Positions 7,753 to 16,488 of a stretch of 64,000 nucleotides of DNA are shown in pieces (positions within the stretch are counted from its first letter, which is position 1; the number at the start of each line of letters is the position of its first letter). Under the pieces are notes generated by a model that saw nothing but the letters and a program-made list of their open reading frames with translations, was not told the DNA's origin and searched no databases. Source of the stretch: CAZAYY01 sp964489525 (GTDB lineage: Bacteria > Chloroflexota > Anaerolineae > Anaerolineales > JABWBV01); contig CAZAYY010000001.1 of NCBI GenBank assembly GCA_964489525.1, positions 62,001-126,000 on the forward strand. The letters run 5' to 3'. The position numbers and the translations under genes were made by a program.

Positions 7753-9045
7753 ATGATTAGCTATCCTACCCGTCCTATCAAAGTCGCCATAAATGCACAA
7801 TTTGTGCAAAATAAAGCTGTTGGCGGGGTAGAGCGAGTTGTGGCTGGCCTTATTCATGCATTGGGTCAATTGTCCGATGGTGATGAACAGTATCAGATTA
7901 TCCACACATGGAATAAGTCTGGTTGGTTGAAGCCCTATATTGGGCCAAACCAGACTCTTGTTGAAGCACCGCTGCAACAAACAGGTCGACCATTTAATAG
8001 ATTTCCAGTTTGGTTGCGTTCATTAGCGCGACGTTTTGACAAGGTTTTAAATTTAGTTGTTAACCCTCCATGGCCTGGATATCAAGTGCCAATTTCAGAC
8101 GGCTTTTATGAGAAGTTAAATCCAGATGTTATTCATTTCCCTAAGCAAAACTTGACAATTTGTGCTTTGCCCACAGTTTATAATCCCCATGATTTGCAGC
8201 ACCTTCACTTGCCAAAATTTTTTACACCCGCAGATATTGCCTATCGAGAAGCAACCATGCGGTATGGCTGTCAATATGCCCGAACTGTAGCGGTTGCTTC
8301 TAGTTGGATCAAAAAAGACATCTCCGAACAATATCAAATTGATTTAAACAAAATTCAAGTAATTCCCTGGGCACCACCATCAGCCCCAAATTTTGAACCT
8401 TCGGCGGAAGATTTTGCAAAGGTTTCTCAAAAATATGCGATAAAAATGCCTTTTGTATTTTACCCTGCGATGTTGTGGCCTCATAAAAATCATCTTGGCC
8501 TAATTAGTGCCTTCGCACTTGCTCAAAAGAAAGCCAACCTTAGTATTGGTTTAGTTTGTACTGGGAGCGAAAACCCTGAACTTATGTCTGTTCTTAAATC
8601 AAAAATTCAAGAGCTGAACCTGAGCGCCACAGTACAATTTTTGGGGTCAGTTTCGGCGGAAGAGTTAAAAGTTTTGTATCGATTAGCGCATTTTGTGATT
8701 GTCCCCACTTTATTTGAGGCAGCAAGCGCGCCAGTATTTGAAGCCTGGCTGGAGAAAGCTCCAGTTGCTTGCTCTTCAGTTACATCCTTGCCGGAACAAG
8801 CCGGAGATGCAGCGCTCCTTTTTAATCCTTATTCTATTGATGAGATTGCTGCGGTGATAATTAAGATGACAAGCGATCAAAAATTAAGAGAGAATTTAGT
8901 CCAAAACGGGAACAAGCGTCTCAAAATCTTTTCGTGGGAACGTACAGCAAAAGCTTATCGAGCAGTGTATCGTCGTTTAGCACGCGTGCCATTAACTGAA
9001 GAAGATGTTTGGTTGCTGAATCATGATTGGATCGCAGCCTCCTGA
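7753..9045 (+). CDS. GT4-family glycosyltransferase (mannosyltransferase-like)
   Basis: A 430-residue GT-B enzyme. The N-terminal domain contains GGVERVVAGLIHAL, a GT4 nucleotide-loop pattern. The C-terminal donor domain has FYPAMLWPHKNHLGLISAF and the E-x7-E catalytic motif in EAASAPVFE, then LPEQAGDAALLFNPYSIDEIA. This arrangement is typical of GDP-mannose or UDP-sugar dependent enzymes of O-antigen clusters; given the perosamine-like gene downstream a GDP-sugar donor is plausible. I chose ATG 7753, which has GGAG five bases upstream; a GTG at 7747 is the alternative. It belongs to the AT-rich cassette. Confidence 0.85.
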   Translation: MISYPTRPIKVAINAQFVQNKAVGGVERVVAGLIHALGQLSDGDEQYQIIHTWNKSGWLKPYIGPNQTLVEAPLQQTGRPFNRFPVWLRSLARRFDKVLNLVVNPPWPGYQVPISDGFYEKLNPDVIHFPKQNLTICALPTVYNPHDLQHLHLPKFFTPADIAYREATMRYGCQYARTVAVASSWIKKDISEQYQIDLNKIQVIPWAPPSAPNFEPSAEDFAKVSQKYAIKMPFVFYPAMLWPHKNHLGLISAFALAQKKANLSIGLVCTGSENPELMSVLKSKIQELNLSATVQFLGSVSAEELKVLYRLAHFVIVPTLFEAASAPVFEAWLEKAPVACSSVTSLPEQAGDAALLFNPYSIDEIAAVIIKMTSDQKLRENLVQNGNKRLKIFSWERTAKAYRAVYRRLARVPLTEEDVWLLNHDWIAAS

Positions 9046-9138
9046 GTACGCTATGGGCTGTACCTTTATGTGCCTCGCCCCCTTTGTTTGATAGTATTTG
9101 ATTGTAGACACAAACTTGATGGAGTATAGCTAAACAAG

Positions 9139-10260
9139 ATGAATACACAAACTGTTATACCGGTTGCTAAACCAGCATTAATTGGCAATGAGAGAGCCTA
9201 TGTGCTTGACTGTATAGATACCAACTGGATATCTTCCAATGGCAAATATATTCATGAATTCGAACAAGAATTCGCAAAATTTATTGGTGTTAATTATGCG
9301 CTGTCTTGTTCAAATGGGACGGTTGCTTTACACTTGGCGCTTTTAGCTATTGGGATTAAGCCAGGCGACGAAGTCATTGTCCCAACCTTGACATTTGTTG
9401 CAACTGCAAATGCTGTGATGTACTGTGGGGCTACTCCTGTTTTTGTTGACTCGGAAACCGAAACTTGGAATATTGACCCGCACCTAATTGAACAGCGTAT
9501 TACGAATAAAACCAAGGCAATTATTGTTGTGCATTTATATGGGCACCCAGCTAATATGGACCCTATAGTAGAACTGGCAAAAGCCTATAATTTGAAAATA
9601 ATTGAAGATGTGGCCGAGGCCCACGGGGCTACCTATAAGGGCAGGCCAGTTGGGAGTATCGGAGATGTCGCCACATTTAGCTTTTATGGAAACAAAATAA
9701 TGACTACCGGTGAAGGCGGGATGGTTGTAACAAATGATGCCGCGATAGGTCAGATGGTTCAACAGCTTAAGGGACAAGGAGTGTCAATCGACAGGAAGTA
9801 TTGGTTCCCAATTATTGGTTACAACTATCGAATGACCAATATTCAAGCAGCAATAGGACTTGCACAACTTGAGAGGATCAACTGGCATATAGAACGCAGA
9901 ATTTGGCTTGCTGCACAATATAAACTGCGTTTGGAGAGTATTGATGAGATATACATGCAGCCGGAAGTTGTTTGGGCTAAACATGTTTATTGGATGAATA
10001 CGATTATTGTAAAAAAAAGAGACCCCCTTTATAGACAAGCCTTGATAGAATTCCTTGATTCTGCCGGTATTGAAACGCGCCCGGTCTTTATTCCTATGCA
10101 TAAATTGCCGCCTTATATGGCTTTAGTTAACGACCAATCTTTTGACGTGGCAGATTTATTGTCAGATTGCGGTTTTAATATCCCCTCTTTTGCAACCATC
10201 ACAATCGAAGAAGTCGATTATATTTGCAACACTATCAAGCATTTCTTCAATAAAACCTAG
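9139..10260 (+). CDS. DegT/DnrJ/EryC1/StrS aminotransferase, GDP-perosamine synthase-like
   Basis: A 373-residue PLP-dependent sugar aminotransferase. Hallmarks are SNGTVALHLALLAIGIKPGDEVIVP, the aspartate/histidine region EDVAEAHGATYKG, and the PLP lysine Lys186 in FYGNKIMTTGEGG. The start (IPVAKPALIGNERAYVLDCI, with NWISSNGKYIHEFE after it) closely resembles RfbE/Per GDP-perosamine synthases, which transaminate GDP-4-keto-6-deoxymannose. No GDP-mannose dehydratase gene is present in the window, so the keto sugar must come from elsewhere. It is the last gene of the AT-rich cassette; composition jumps back to GC-rich seven bases after its stop. Confidence 0.87.
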   Translation: MNTQTVIPVAKPALIGNERAYVLDCIDTNWISSNGKYIHEFEQEFAKFIGVNYALSCSNGTVALHLALLAIGIKPGDEVIVPTLTFVATANAVMYCGATPVFVDSETETWNIDPHLIEQRITNKTKAIIVVHLYGHPANMDPIVELAKAYNLKIIEDVAEAHGATYKGRPVGSIGDVATFSFYGNKIMTTGEGGMVVTNDAAIGQMVQQLKGQGVSIDRKYWFPIIGYNYRMTNIQAAIGLAQLERINWHIERRIWLAAQYKLRLESIDEIYMQPEVVWAKHVYWMNTIIVKKRDPLYRQALIEFLDSAGIETRPVFIPMHKLPPYMALVNDQSFDVADLLSDCGFNIPSFATITIEEVDYICNTIKHFFNKT

Positions 10261-10267
10261 CCTCAAA

Positions 10268-11404
10268 ATGCCTTTTCTCTTTATCACCTGTATGCCCCTG
10301 GCCGCGCCGCGTTCGGCCTCCATGGCCTTCATGGGCGTTTTGCTGGAACGCTACCCCGATGCGTTCACCTGGTTTTCCTTACGCGGTGCGCCTGAGCCGG
10401 GTGCCTACCTGGGTATTCCTGCCGGGCAGGCAGCGCGGCTGTGGTTCTCGGCCTGGCCGCAACCGCTCAAGCAGTTCCTGGCGCTTGGCCCCTGGGCCGT
10501 GCGCCAGGGCCGGCAGGCCGCGGCTTTTGGTCACGCACAGGGCGTCCAGGCGGTGATTGCCGATCTGGCTTTTGAATCTGTCGTCGCCGGGCGGGTGGCT
10601 GCGCAAACGCTTGGCGTTCCGCTGCTCGCCTGGGTGCATGACGACCCGGTGAACCGGCTGGCGGTTAAAGGGTATCCGGCCTGGTTGCTGCGCTGGTATG
10701 AAGGGGAGTTTGCCAAAACCCTGCGCGCCGCCCGCCAAACAGCCGTCATCTCCGACGCCATGGGAAACGATTATCGAGCGCGCTACGGCGTGGATACCAC
10801 TACCTTGTATGTCGGTGTGGACCCGGAAAAATGCCTGCCGCCGCGCCCCCTCGCCCCGGCCAAAACGCCGGTAGTCATCGGCTCGGTGGGCAGCCTGAAC
10901 GCTGCGGAAAACGGGCGGCTGCTGGTTGAGGCGCTCCACCTGCTCAACCGCCAGGGCGCGCGCCAGTATCACGTCTTGCAGTTGGGCCGCCCGGCGGCTG
11001 GCTTGCCAGCTGACCCCGCAGTGGAAAACGCCGGTTGGCTGCCGGAAGCAGATTTCTTACCGCGCCTCGCCAGCCTGGATGTCGGCTTTATCACCTGGTC
11101 GTTTGCCCCGGAGCACGCCCGCACCCGCCAGACCTCTCTCCCGCTGAAACTCCATTCCTACCTCCAGGCCGGGGCGCCTGTCTTCGTCTTCGCTCCAGCC
11201 GATAGCGCCGTCGCGCAGTTTGTCGCCCGGTATGGCTGTGGCGCAGTCTGCACCCAGCCGGACGCCGCCGCCTTGGCCGCCAGCCTCACTGCGCTGCTGG
11301 AGCCAGCCGCCTACGCTTCCGCCCAGGCGGGCGTCTCCCAGGCCGTTCAAGCGTTGTCACGTCAGCGATTTTACGAGAACTTCGAAGTTTTTGTTGGTTT
11401 ATAG
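10268..11404 (+). CDS. GT-B fold glycosyltransferase
   Basis: A 378-residue protein with a GT4-like layout: an N-terminal MPFLFITCMPLAAPRSASM strand-loop, a central LLAWVHDDPVNRLAVKGYPAW, a linker near ATTLYVGVDPEKCLPP (the family pattern ending the N-terminal domain) and a C-terminal donor domain with GSVGSLNAAENGRLLVEAL and LPLKLHSYLQAGAPVFVFAP. The E-x7-E motif is not well kept. ATG 10268 is used because upstream in-frame sequence belongs to the aminotransferase gene. It is the first GC-rich gene after the AT-rich cassette. Donor unknown. Confidence 0.78.
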   Translation: MPFLFITCMPLAAPRSASMAFMGVLLERYPDAFTWFSLRGAPEPGAYLGIPAGQAARLWFSAWPQPLKQFLALGPWAVRQGRQAAAFGHAQGVQAVIADLAFESVVAGRVAAQTLGVPLLAWVHDDPVNRLAVKGYPAWLLRWYEGEFAKTLRAARQTAVISDAMGNDYRARYGVDTTTLYVGVDPEKCLPPRPLAPAKTPVVIGSVGSLNAAENGRLLVEALHLLNRQGARQYHVLQLGRPAAGLPADPAVENAGWLPEADFLPRLASLDVGFITWSFAPEHARTRQTSLPLKLHSYLQAGAPVFVFAPADSAVAQFVARYGCGAVCTQPDAAALAASLTALLEPAAYASAQAGVSQAVQALSRQRFYENFEVFVGL

Positions 11405-11411
11405 GGGCGTA

Positions 11412-12389
11412 ATGGTGTCTTTAAGGAGCAGTGTAAGACGGCAGCTTCCCTTCCTGGTTGATAAGGTGACTGGACTTACTTTAAAGCCACAAAAAGCGGT
11501 GGTTATCACTGGCTTTTGGCGGAGTGGAACGACCTGGTTTCAGCGTATGTTGGCAGATGCGCTGTACGCCAAAACCATTTTTGAGCCGCTGGAAGCGGAT
11601 GTACAGTGTGCCTATTTTGCCAGATATGGAACGCCCATAGCATTCCCCTCAAAAGCTTTTCTAAAGGCTTACATGCCTGTAATTGAAGAACCGCTTGTGC
11701 CGGGTTCAGCTTGGTACCATTTATTTGCCGATGCTTTGTCTGGTTCCATCCAGGGGAAAAGGGTTAGAATGAATCGTACAGGCCTTTCGGAAGCTTTCCG
11801 CCGCCGGGTGGTGGTCAAGCTGGTGCGTGGACACCTGGCTGTTTGGGGCCTCAAGCGGACTTTTGGGCCAATGCTGGTTCATGTTTACCGGGACCCACGT
11901 ACTGTGTTGACCAGTATTGTTCGGAATAAGTGGGGTGGAGAGTGGCTTAACAGTATTTCCCTGCACGCCTACTTGGTGGCTCAACAGAGGCAAGGCGCAA
12001 TTTTTTTTACCCCCTGGTTAGATATGATTGAGTATTACGACCAGCAAAGTTACTTGGCTCGCCTGACCGCATATTGGGCGCTGACGGAAGCATATATAGA
12101 AAATTGCGCACACCAACATGCCGCCTCCGACTTGTTGGTCTCCTATGAATCGCTCCTTTTGCAGCGTGAGGAAACCCTCGCAAACATCACATCGCTGCTC
12201 GGTGCAAAATTCCAATCAGGTATACAGGTAGCTGATAAAATCAGCCCAACTACAGTAGCTGGCCGAGAAATGGCCTCTATAAATGACCGCCTTGTGAGTT
12301 GGAAACAAGAATTAACATTTCAAGAGATTAGCCTGATTGAGGAAACGGTTTGCGCCTTTGGCCTGGAACATCGCCTGACTCAAGGGTAA
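11412..12389 (+). CDS. Sulfotransferase family protein (PAPS-dependent)
   Basis: A 325-residue sulfotransferase. The 5'-phosphosulfate-binding loop is GFWRSGTTWFQRML near residues 35-48 and the 3'-phosphate-binding segment is VYRDPRTVLTSIVRNKWGG near 160-180, both diagnostic of the P-loop-like sulfotransferase fold that takes sulfate from PAPS. ATG 11412 is chosen on the GGGG just upstream and eight bases from the preceding stop. With the second sulfotransferase (22427-23317) it argues that the exported glycan, or a glycolipid, is sulfated. No PAPS synthesis genes are in the window. Confidence 0.87.
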   Translation: MVSLRSSVRRQLPFLVDKVTGLTLKPQKAVVITGFWRSGTTWFQRMLADALYAKTIFEPLEADVQCAYFARYGTPIAFPSKAFLKAYMPVIEEPLVPGSAWYHLFADALSGSIQGKRVRMNRTGLSEAFRRRVVVKLVRGHLAVWGLKRTFGPMLVHVYRDPRTVLTSIVRNKWGGEWLNSISLHAYLVAQQRQGAIFFTPWLDMIEYYDQQSYLARLTAYWALTEAYIENCAHQHAASDLLVSYESLLLQREETLANITSLLGAKFQSGIQVADKISPTTVAGREMASINDRLVSWKQELTFQEISLIEETVCAFGLEHRLTQG

Positions 12390-12454
12390 TGTAAATAACT
12401 CACTATTTCCCGCCAGCAGTTCTTTAAAAATTTCGAGCGTTTGCTCACCCTGGT

Positions 12455-13708
12455 ATGACCATCCCAACGCATCAGGTTTACTTTTATACCCAGGGCCTGC
12501 CCCTACCTGGCGGTTCGGGCGCCCAAATGCGTATCTATACCAACTTGCGCGCCTACTGCGACCTCGCTTACCCGGTCGAAGTAGTCTACCTGGGTCGGGA
12601 GCCTGTGCCGCGTCCGGCGGGGATGGATTTGCTGGTGCAGTGGACTGCATTATCTTTAACCGCCCACCGACCCACAGTCTGGCAGCGCCTGGCCTACCGG
12701 CTGGGGTTTCCCTTTTCTGCGGTGCTCGATACCTTGTATCCCACCCGCCGCCAGGTGCAGTTGGTGGTTCGGGAACGGGAGCAGCGTACCCCAGGCGCAC
12801 TACATCATTTCGAATACGAATTCACCGCGGCGGCCGCGCTGGGTTTGTCTGGCGTCCGGGTCATCTGGAGCCATCACGATGACCTGCTCGACCGGTATGC
12901 GAAGCTGAACATGGTGCGGCAGGCCGTCGGGCGGGGCAAAGAAGGCCGCCGCTATGCCCGGCGGCTGGAGGATTTGAGGCGAGTCGAACAGGCTCTTTCC
13001 CGGCGCTCCAATCTGGTGCTGACCATCGCCGCCCACGAAACCGAAACCTTGCGCGCCCGCATGGGGTTGGACAACATTCATCTTTTACCAATGAGCTGGC
13101 CGGACGAAATTCCAGTTTTGCGTACCTCCCCCTGGGCTGCGGAGGGCAAACTCCGTTTGCTCCACCTCGGCAGCATCGACGCCCTGGTGGGCTTCACTTC
13201 GCTTCGTTTCTTGCTGGCCGAAGTTTTCCCCCGGCTTTCGCCGGATACCCTCGCCCGGCTGGAACTCTGGGTGGCGGGCAAGGCCGGCGACACGGAATAC
13301 ACCCGGCAAATCCGCGCCCTGGCTGCGCCTTATCCCCAGGTGCGCTTTCTCGGTTTTGTGGCAGACCTGCGCAGCCTGTACGCCCAGGCGGATGTGCAGG
13401 TGGTGGGTTCCGACAGCGCCACCGGCTTGCGCACCCGCATCATTGAATCCTTCGTCTATGGCGTCCCGGTGCTTTCCACCGCGGAGGCCGCCGCCGGGGT
13501 GCTGGGGCTGGCTCATGCCGAAAATATTTTCCTGGCCGCCGACCCCGCCGCCTTTGCTCGTCAGTTAGAAGACCTCGCTGCGCACCCTCAGAAGCTGCCC
13601 GCCGTCGCGCTTGCCGCCCGTCAAACATACGACCAGCACTACAGCCGCGCCCGTTCTGCCGCCGTCCTCAACCAACTCCTCTCCACATACGCCCCCTTTT
13701 CCCCCTGA
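12455..13708 (+). CDS. GT4-like glycosyltransferase
   Basis: A 417-residue GT-B protein. The N-terminus (VYFYTQGLPLPGGSGAQMRIYTNLRAY) has the glycine-rich loop of GT4 enzymes, the middle has WSHHDDLLDRYAKLNMVRQAVG, and the C-terminal donor domain has LLHLGSIDALVGFTSLRFL and VQVVGSDSATGLRTRIIESFVYGVPVLS. The TGLRTRIIE pattern resembles the PEP-CTERM/EpsH-associated sugar transferase group, and a relative with the same pattern lies at 23429. It follows the sulfotransferase by 65 bases. Substrate unknown. Confidence 0.8.
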   Translation: MTIPTHQVYFYTQGLPLPGGSGAQMRIYTNLRAYCDLAYPVEVVYLGREPVPRPAGMDLLVQWTALSLTAHRPTVWQRLAYRLGFPFSAVLDTLYPTRRQVQLVVREREQRTPGALHHFEYEFTAAAALGLSGVRVIWSHHDDLLDRYAKLNMVRQAVGRGKEGRRYARRLEDLRRVEQALSRRSNLVLTIAAHETETLRARMGLDNIHLLPMSWPDEIPVLRTSPWAAEGKLRLLHLGSIDALVGFTSLRFLLAEVFPRLSPDTLARLELWVAGKAGDTEYTRQIRALAAPYPQVRFLGFVADLRSLYAQADVQVVGSDSATGLRTRIIESFVYGVPVLSTAEAAAGVLGLAHAENIFLAADPAAFARQLEDLAAHPQKLPAVALAARQTYDQHYSRARSAAVLNQLLSTYAPFSP

Positions 13709-13760
13709 TTCCCTTTTCTCCTTATTCCTTGTTCCTTTTCCCTATCCCCTTCCCTCACCC
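13700..13760 (+). repeat. TTCCCTTTTCTCC pyrimidine word repeat
   Basis: The spacer between two glycosyltransferase genes is made of TTCCC/CTCC/CCTT words with almost no purines and ends at the ATG of the next gene. It resembles in style, but not in sequence, the other degenerate spacer repeats of the locus. Confidence 0.5.
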
Positions 13761-14780
13761 ATGCCCCGCGTCGGCCGCCACCCCCTCAAAGAAAAAAACC
13801 TCAAGCTCGACCTGCCCGCCCCCCAGCGCGTCAGCGTCGCCACCATCACCCATATCCCCGTCCTGGAAGGCTACTGGGCGCACAGCCTGGAAGTCCTCAA
13901 ACACTTCTTCGCCAGCCTGTATGCCAGCACAGAACAGCCCTTCGACCTCCTCGTCTTCGATAACGCCAGCTGCCCGGAAGTCCAGGCCTACCTGCTCGAC
14001 CTGCGCCAGCAGGGCCGCATCCAATACCTCACCCTCTCCACCTACAACCTGCGCAAACTGGGCGCGCTGGATTACCTGCTCGCCACTGCTCCCGGCGAAT
14101 ACATCGCCTTTGCCGACAGCGACGTCTACTTCCTCCCCGGCTGGTTGGAAGAATCTATCAAAGTATTGGAGACCTTCCCGGAGGCCGGGGCGGTCACCGC
14201 TTTGCCCCTGGCCGCCAGCAATGTCCCGGTGCATCGCCGCTCCTTTTTTGAAAAAATGCAGGCCGATGCAAGCGTTCAGGTAGAGACCGGCTTGTTCATC
14301 CCAGATGCCTACATCACCGCGCATCGCAACAGCCTCGGCAAATCGCCCGAAAATTATGCCAACACCCATGACCGGATGGACGTTCGCCTGACCAGGCAAG
14401 ACGTGCCCGCTTACCTGGCTGGCGCAGACTTTCAGTTCACCGCCCGCACAGACCTGGTGCGCCAGTTTTTGCCGCTTACCAAAAACTACACGGGCGAAAC
14501 CTTTGACCCCATTTACAGCCCGGTTCTCGAAACCCGCTTTGCCGCCGCCGGATACGAAGGCTTCTCCACCATCGAATACCTGGTCCACCACATGGGCAAC
14601 CAGTTGCCCGATTTACCGGCTGAACTGCCCTGGGTCAATTGGGCCGCGCACCCCATTGCCCGGCCAACCCTCGCCGCCGACCGCAAGAAAAAGCCGCATT
14701 GGTTCTGGGGCCGCGCCCGTGTACGCCGGCTCCTTCAGCGGCTCAACACCGCCGTCTACCGTCTTCTGTACGAAGAATAG
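13761..14780 (+). CDS. GT-A (GT2-type) glycosyltransferase
   Basis: A 339-residue GT-A protein. The nucleotide-binding N-terminus includes VATITHIPVLEGYWAHSLEVL and LLVFDNASCPEVQAYLLDL, and the metal-binding DxD is in YIAFADSDVYFLPGWLEE near residue 120. A later acidic/aromatic region (TFDPIYSPVLETRFAAAGYE) fits an acceptor site. The C-terminus is basic (ARVRRLLQRLN). ATG 13761 follows a pyrimidine repeat; the frame is open upstream only because it overlaps the previous gene. Codon use is strongly C-ending. It is followed after 5 bases by another GT-A gene. Acceptor and donor unknown. Confidence 0.8.
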   Translation: MPRVGRHPLKEKNLKLDLPAPQRVSVATITHIPVLEGYWAHSLEVLKHFFASLYASTEQPFDLLVFDNASCPEVQAYLLDLRQQGRIQYLTLSTYNLRKLGALDYLLATAPGEYIAFADSDVYFLPGWLEESIKVLETFPEAGAVTALPLAASNVPVHRRSFFEKMQADASVQVETGLFIPDAYITAHRNSLGKSPENYANTHDRMDVRLTRQDVPAYLAGADFQFTARTDLVRQFLPLTKNYTGETFDPIYSPVLETRFAAAGYEGFSTIEYLVHHMGNQLPDLPAELPWVNWAAHPIARPTLAADRKKKPHWFWGRARVRRLLQRLNTAVYRLLYEE

Positions 14781-14785
14781 TGCCC

Positions 14786-15730
14786 ATGCCAGTCCAGACC
14801 CCGGTCGCCCTCATCATCTTTAACCGCCCCGACCTCACCGCCCAAGTCGTTGCCGCGCTGCGCCAGGTTCAGCCTCGCCGCTTGCTGGTTGTGGCCGATG
14901 GCCCGCGTACGGCGGAAGAGCAAGAGCGCACGGACGCCGCCCGCGCCGTCATCGAAACCATTGATTGGGAATGTGAAATCACCCGGCGGTATGCAGACAG
15001 CAACCTCGGCTGCAAACGCAGTGTGTCCGGCGGCCTGGATTGGGTTTTCTCACTGGTCGAAGAAGCCATCATCCTGGAAGATGACTGTGTTCCCGCCCCC
15101 AGCTTTTTCCCCTACTGTGCCGAACTGCTGGAGAAATATCGGCAGGACGACCGGGTCATGATGGTGGCTGGCACCAATCTGCACCCAGACCTCACCCCCA
15201 AAGCAGCAAGCTACTACTTTTCCCACTTTAACTATATTTGGGGCTGGGCCACCTGGCGGCGCGCCTGGCAAAAAAACGATGTTACCATGCAGCGCTGGGC
15301 GGAACTTAACCAGCTATCCTGGCTCAAAACCATTACTGGCGATTCAAGAACGGCTCAAAAACTCCATCCAATTTTTCAAAACGCCTTTGAAGGTGGGGTT
15401 GACACCTGGGACTTTCAATGGAGTTATTCTTGTTGGCTGAATCACGGCTTGTCAATTGTGCCATCTGCTAACTTGATTTCAAATATTGGTTTTGGTGCAG
15501 AAGCCACGCATACTCGTACGCCTGGTCCTTACATGAATCGGCTCCGTGGTTCCTTGCCCTTGCCTTTGACCACTCCAGTTTCTGTTGAACGTAAACTTTC
15601 CGTGGACCGGGTTGTTTTTGCTCGAATGCTAGGAGTTGAGTTAAGCAAAATAGAGGGGGTAAAACGGAAGTTTTTTAAATTTTTGCGTACCCTTCTTAAA
15701 TATACCTGGGGCGAAAAATTTCGCTCTTAA
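14786..15730 (+). CDS. GT-A glycosyltransferase (GNT-I-like)
   Basis: A 314-residue GT-A protein. It begins PVALIIFNRPDLTAQVVAALRQ, has the donor-metal motif in EEAIILEDDCVPAPSFFPYC, and a conserved core YYFSHFNYIWGWATWRRAW followed by WDFQWSYSCWLNHGLSIVP and LISNIGFGAEATHT. This combination is seen in GNT-I-like bacterial glycosyltransferases of surface-glycan clusters. Composition shifts from C-rich to more AT-rich after about 15300 within the gene, another sign of mosaicism. Start ATG 14786 lies five bases after the previous stop. Confidence 0.8.
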   Translation: MPVQTPVALIIFNRPDLTAQVVAALRQVQPRRLLVVADGPRTAEEQERTDAARAVIETIDWECEITRRYADSNLGCKRSVSGGLDWVFSLVEEAIILEDDCVPAPSFFPYCAELLEKYRQDDRVMMVAGTNLHPDLTPKAASYYFSHFNYIWGWATWRRAWQKNDVTMQRWAELNQLSWLKTITGDSRTAQKLHPIFQNAFEGGVDTWDFQWSYSCWLNHGLSIVPSANLISNIGFGAEATHTRTPGPYMNRLRGSLPLPLTTPVSVERKLSVDRVVFARMLGVELSKIEGVKRKFFKFLRTLLKYTWGEKFRS

Positions 15731-15738
15731 CAAGCAGT

Positions 15739-16488
15739 ATGTCTCTGCTGGTCTCGATTATCCTCCCCACCTATAACGCCGCGGCGTATCTTGACCGCTC
15801 TTTGCAAAGCATCTTTAGCCAGGCCTTTTCCGCTTATGAAGTGCTGGTCATCGATGGCGGTTCTACCGACGGTACCCTGGCTATTCTCAACCGGTATGCC
15901 TCCCGCATCGCCCGCCTGGTGAGCGAACCCGACCAGGGGCTGTACGACGCCATGAACAAAGGCGCAGCCCTGGCTTCCGGCCAGTGGCTTTACTTCATGG
16001 GCGCGGATGACATTCTGGAAAACTGCTTGCACCAGGTAGCCCCCTACCTCAAACATCCGCGCACGGTGTATTACGGTGATGTCTACCTGCCGCACAAGAA
16101 CAAAACGTATGCCGGGCGCTTCCGCTGGCACACCCTCGTTTCCAAAAATCTGAACCACCAATCCATCTTCTACCCACGCGCAGTTTTTACCCGGTACCGT
16201 TTTGACCTGCGTTATCCCGTTTACGCCGATTACGCCCTGAACCTGCAAGTATGGGGCGAGCGGAAGTTTAAATTCCGATACATTCCCATGACCATTGCCC
16301 AACACAGCGCCGGCGGCGTCAGCCACACCCAAACCGACCTGGCCTTTGAACAAGATAAAGCGAGGTTGATATCACAGTATTTTGGAACGGCTATTGCTGT
16401 TCGTAAATTTATTTCAAATGTTAAATCAACATCTGTACTTCGTAGACCAATTGCATCCATAAAGAAATGGTATCCCTTCAAAAAATAA
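15739..16488 (+). CDS. GT2-family glycosyltransferase
   Basis: A 249-residue GT-A enzyme of the WcaA/WcaE type: SIILPTYNAAAYLDRSLQSI at the start, VLVIDGGSTDGTLAIL, EPDQGLYDAMNKGAALASG and the DxD-like GADDILEN near residue 90. Its length fits the short GT2 enzymes that add single side-chain residues. The last part, after about 16340, becomes AT-rich and merges with the AT-rich next gene, which it overlaps by 22 bases. Substrate unknown. Confidence 0.87.
   Translation: MSLLVSIILPTYNAAAYLDRSLQSIFSQAFSAYEVLVIDGGSTDGTLAILNRYASRIARLVSEPDQGLYDAMNKGAALASGQWLYFMGADDILENCLHQVAPYLKHPRTVYYGDVYLPHKNKTYAGRFRWHTLVSKNLNHQSIFYPRAVFTRYRFDLRYPVYADYALNLQVWGERKFKFRYIPMTIAQHSAGGVSHTQTDLAFEQDKARLISQYFGTAIAVRKFISNVKSTSVLRRPIASIKKWYPFKK

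Larger units (their letters stand above)
4660..10260 (+). other. AT-rich cassette embedded in the GC-rich glycan locus
   Basis: From the end of the wzt ATPase domain to the stop codon of the aminotransferase the sequence is visibly AT-rich with A/T-ending codons; it reverts within one gene boundary (hand counts: 19 G+C of 60 at 10201-10260, 44 of 60 at 10381-10440). It contains the Wzt glycan-recognition domain, a methyltransferase, a glycosyltransferase, a GNAT, a GT4 and a perosamine-synthase-like enzyme, a coherent set for making and recognising one modified chain. Transfer by recombination is inferred. Confidence 0.8.

Noticed and set aside
11375..11392. GAGAACTTCGAAGTTTTT as a copy of the AGAAAC palindrome family
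   Set aside because: The core differs (AACTTCGAAGTT without the GTTTCT arm) and it encodes the natural C-terminus of the glycosyltransferase; probably chance.
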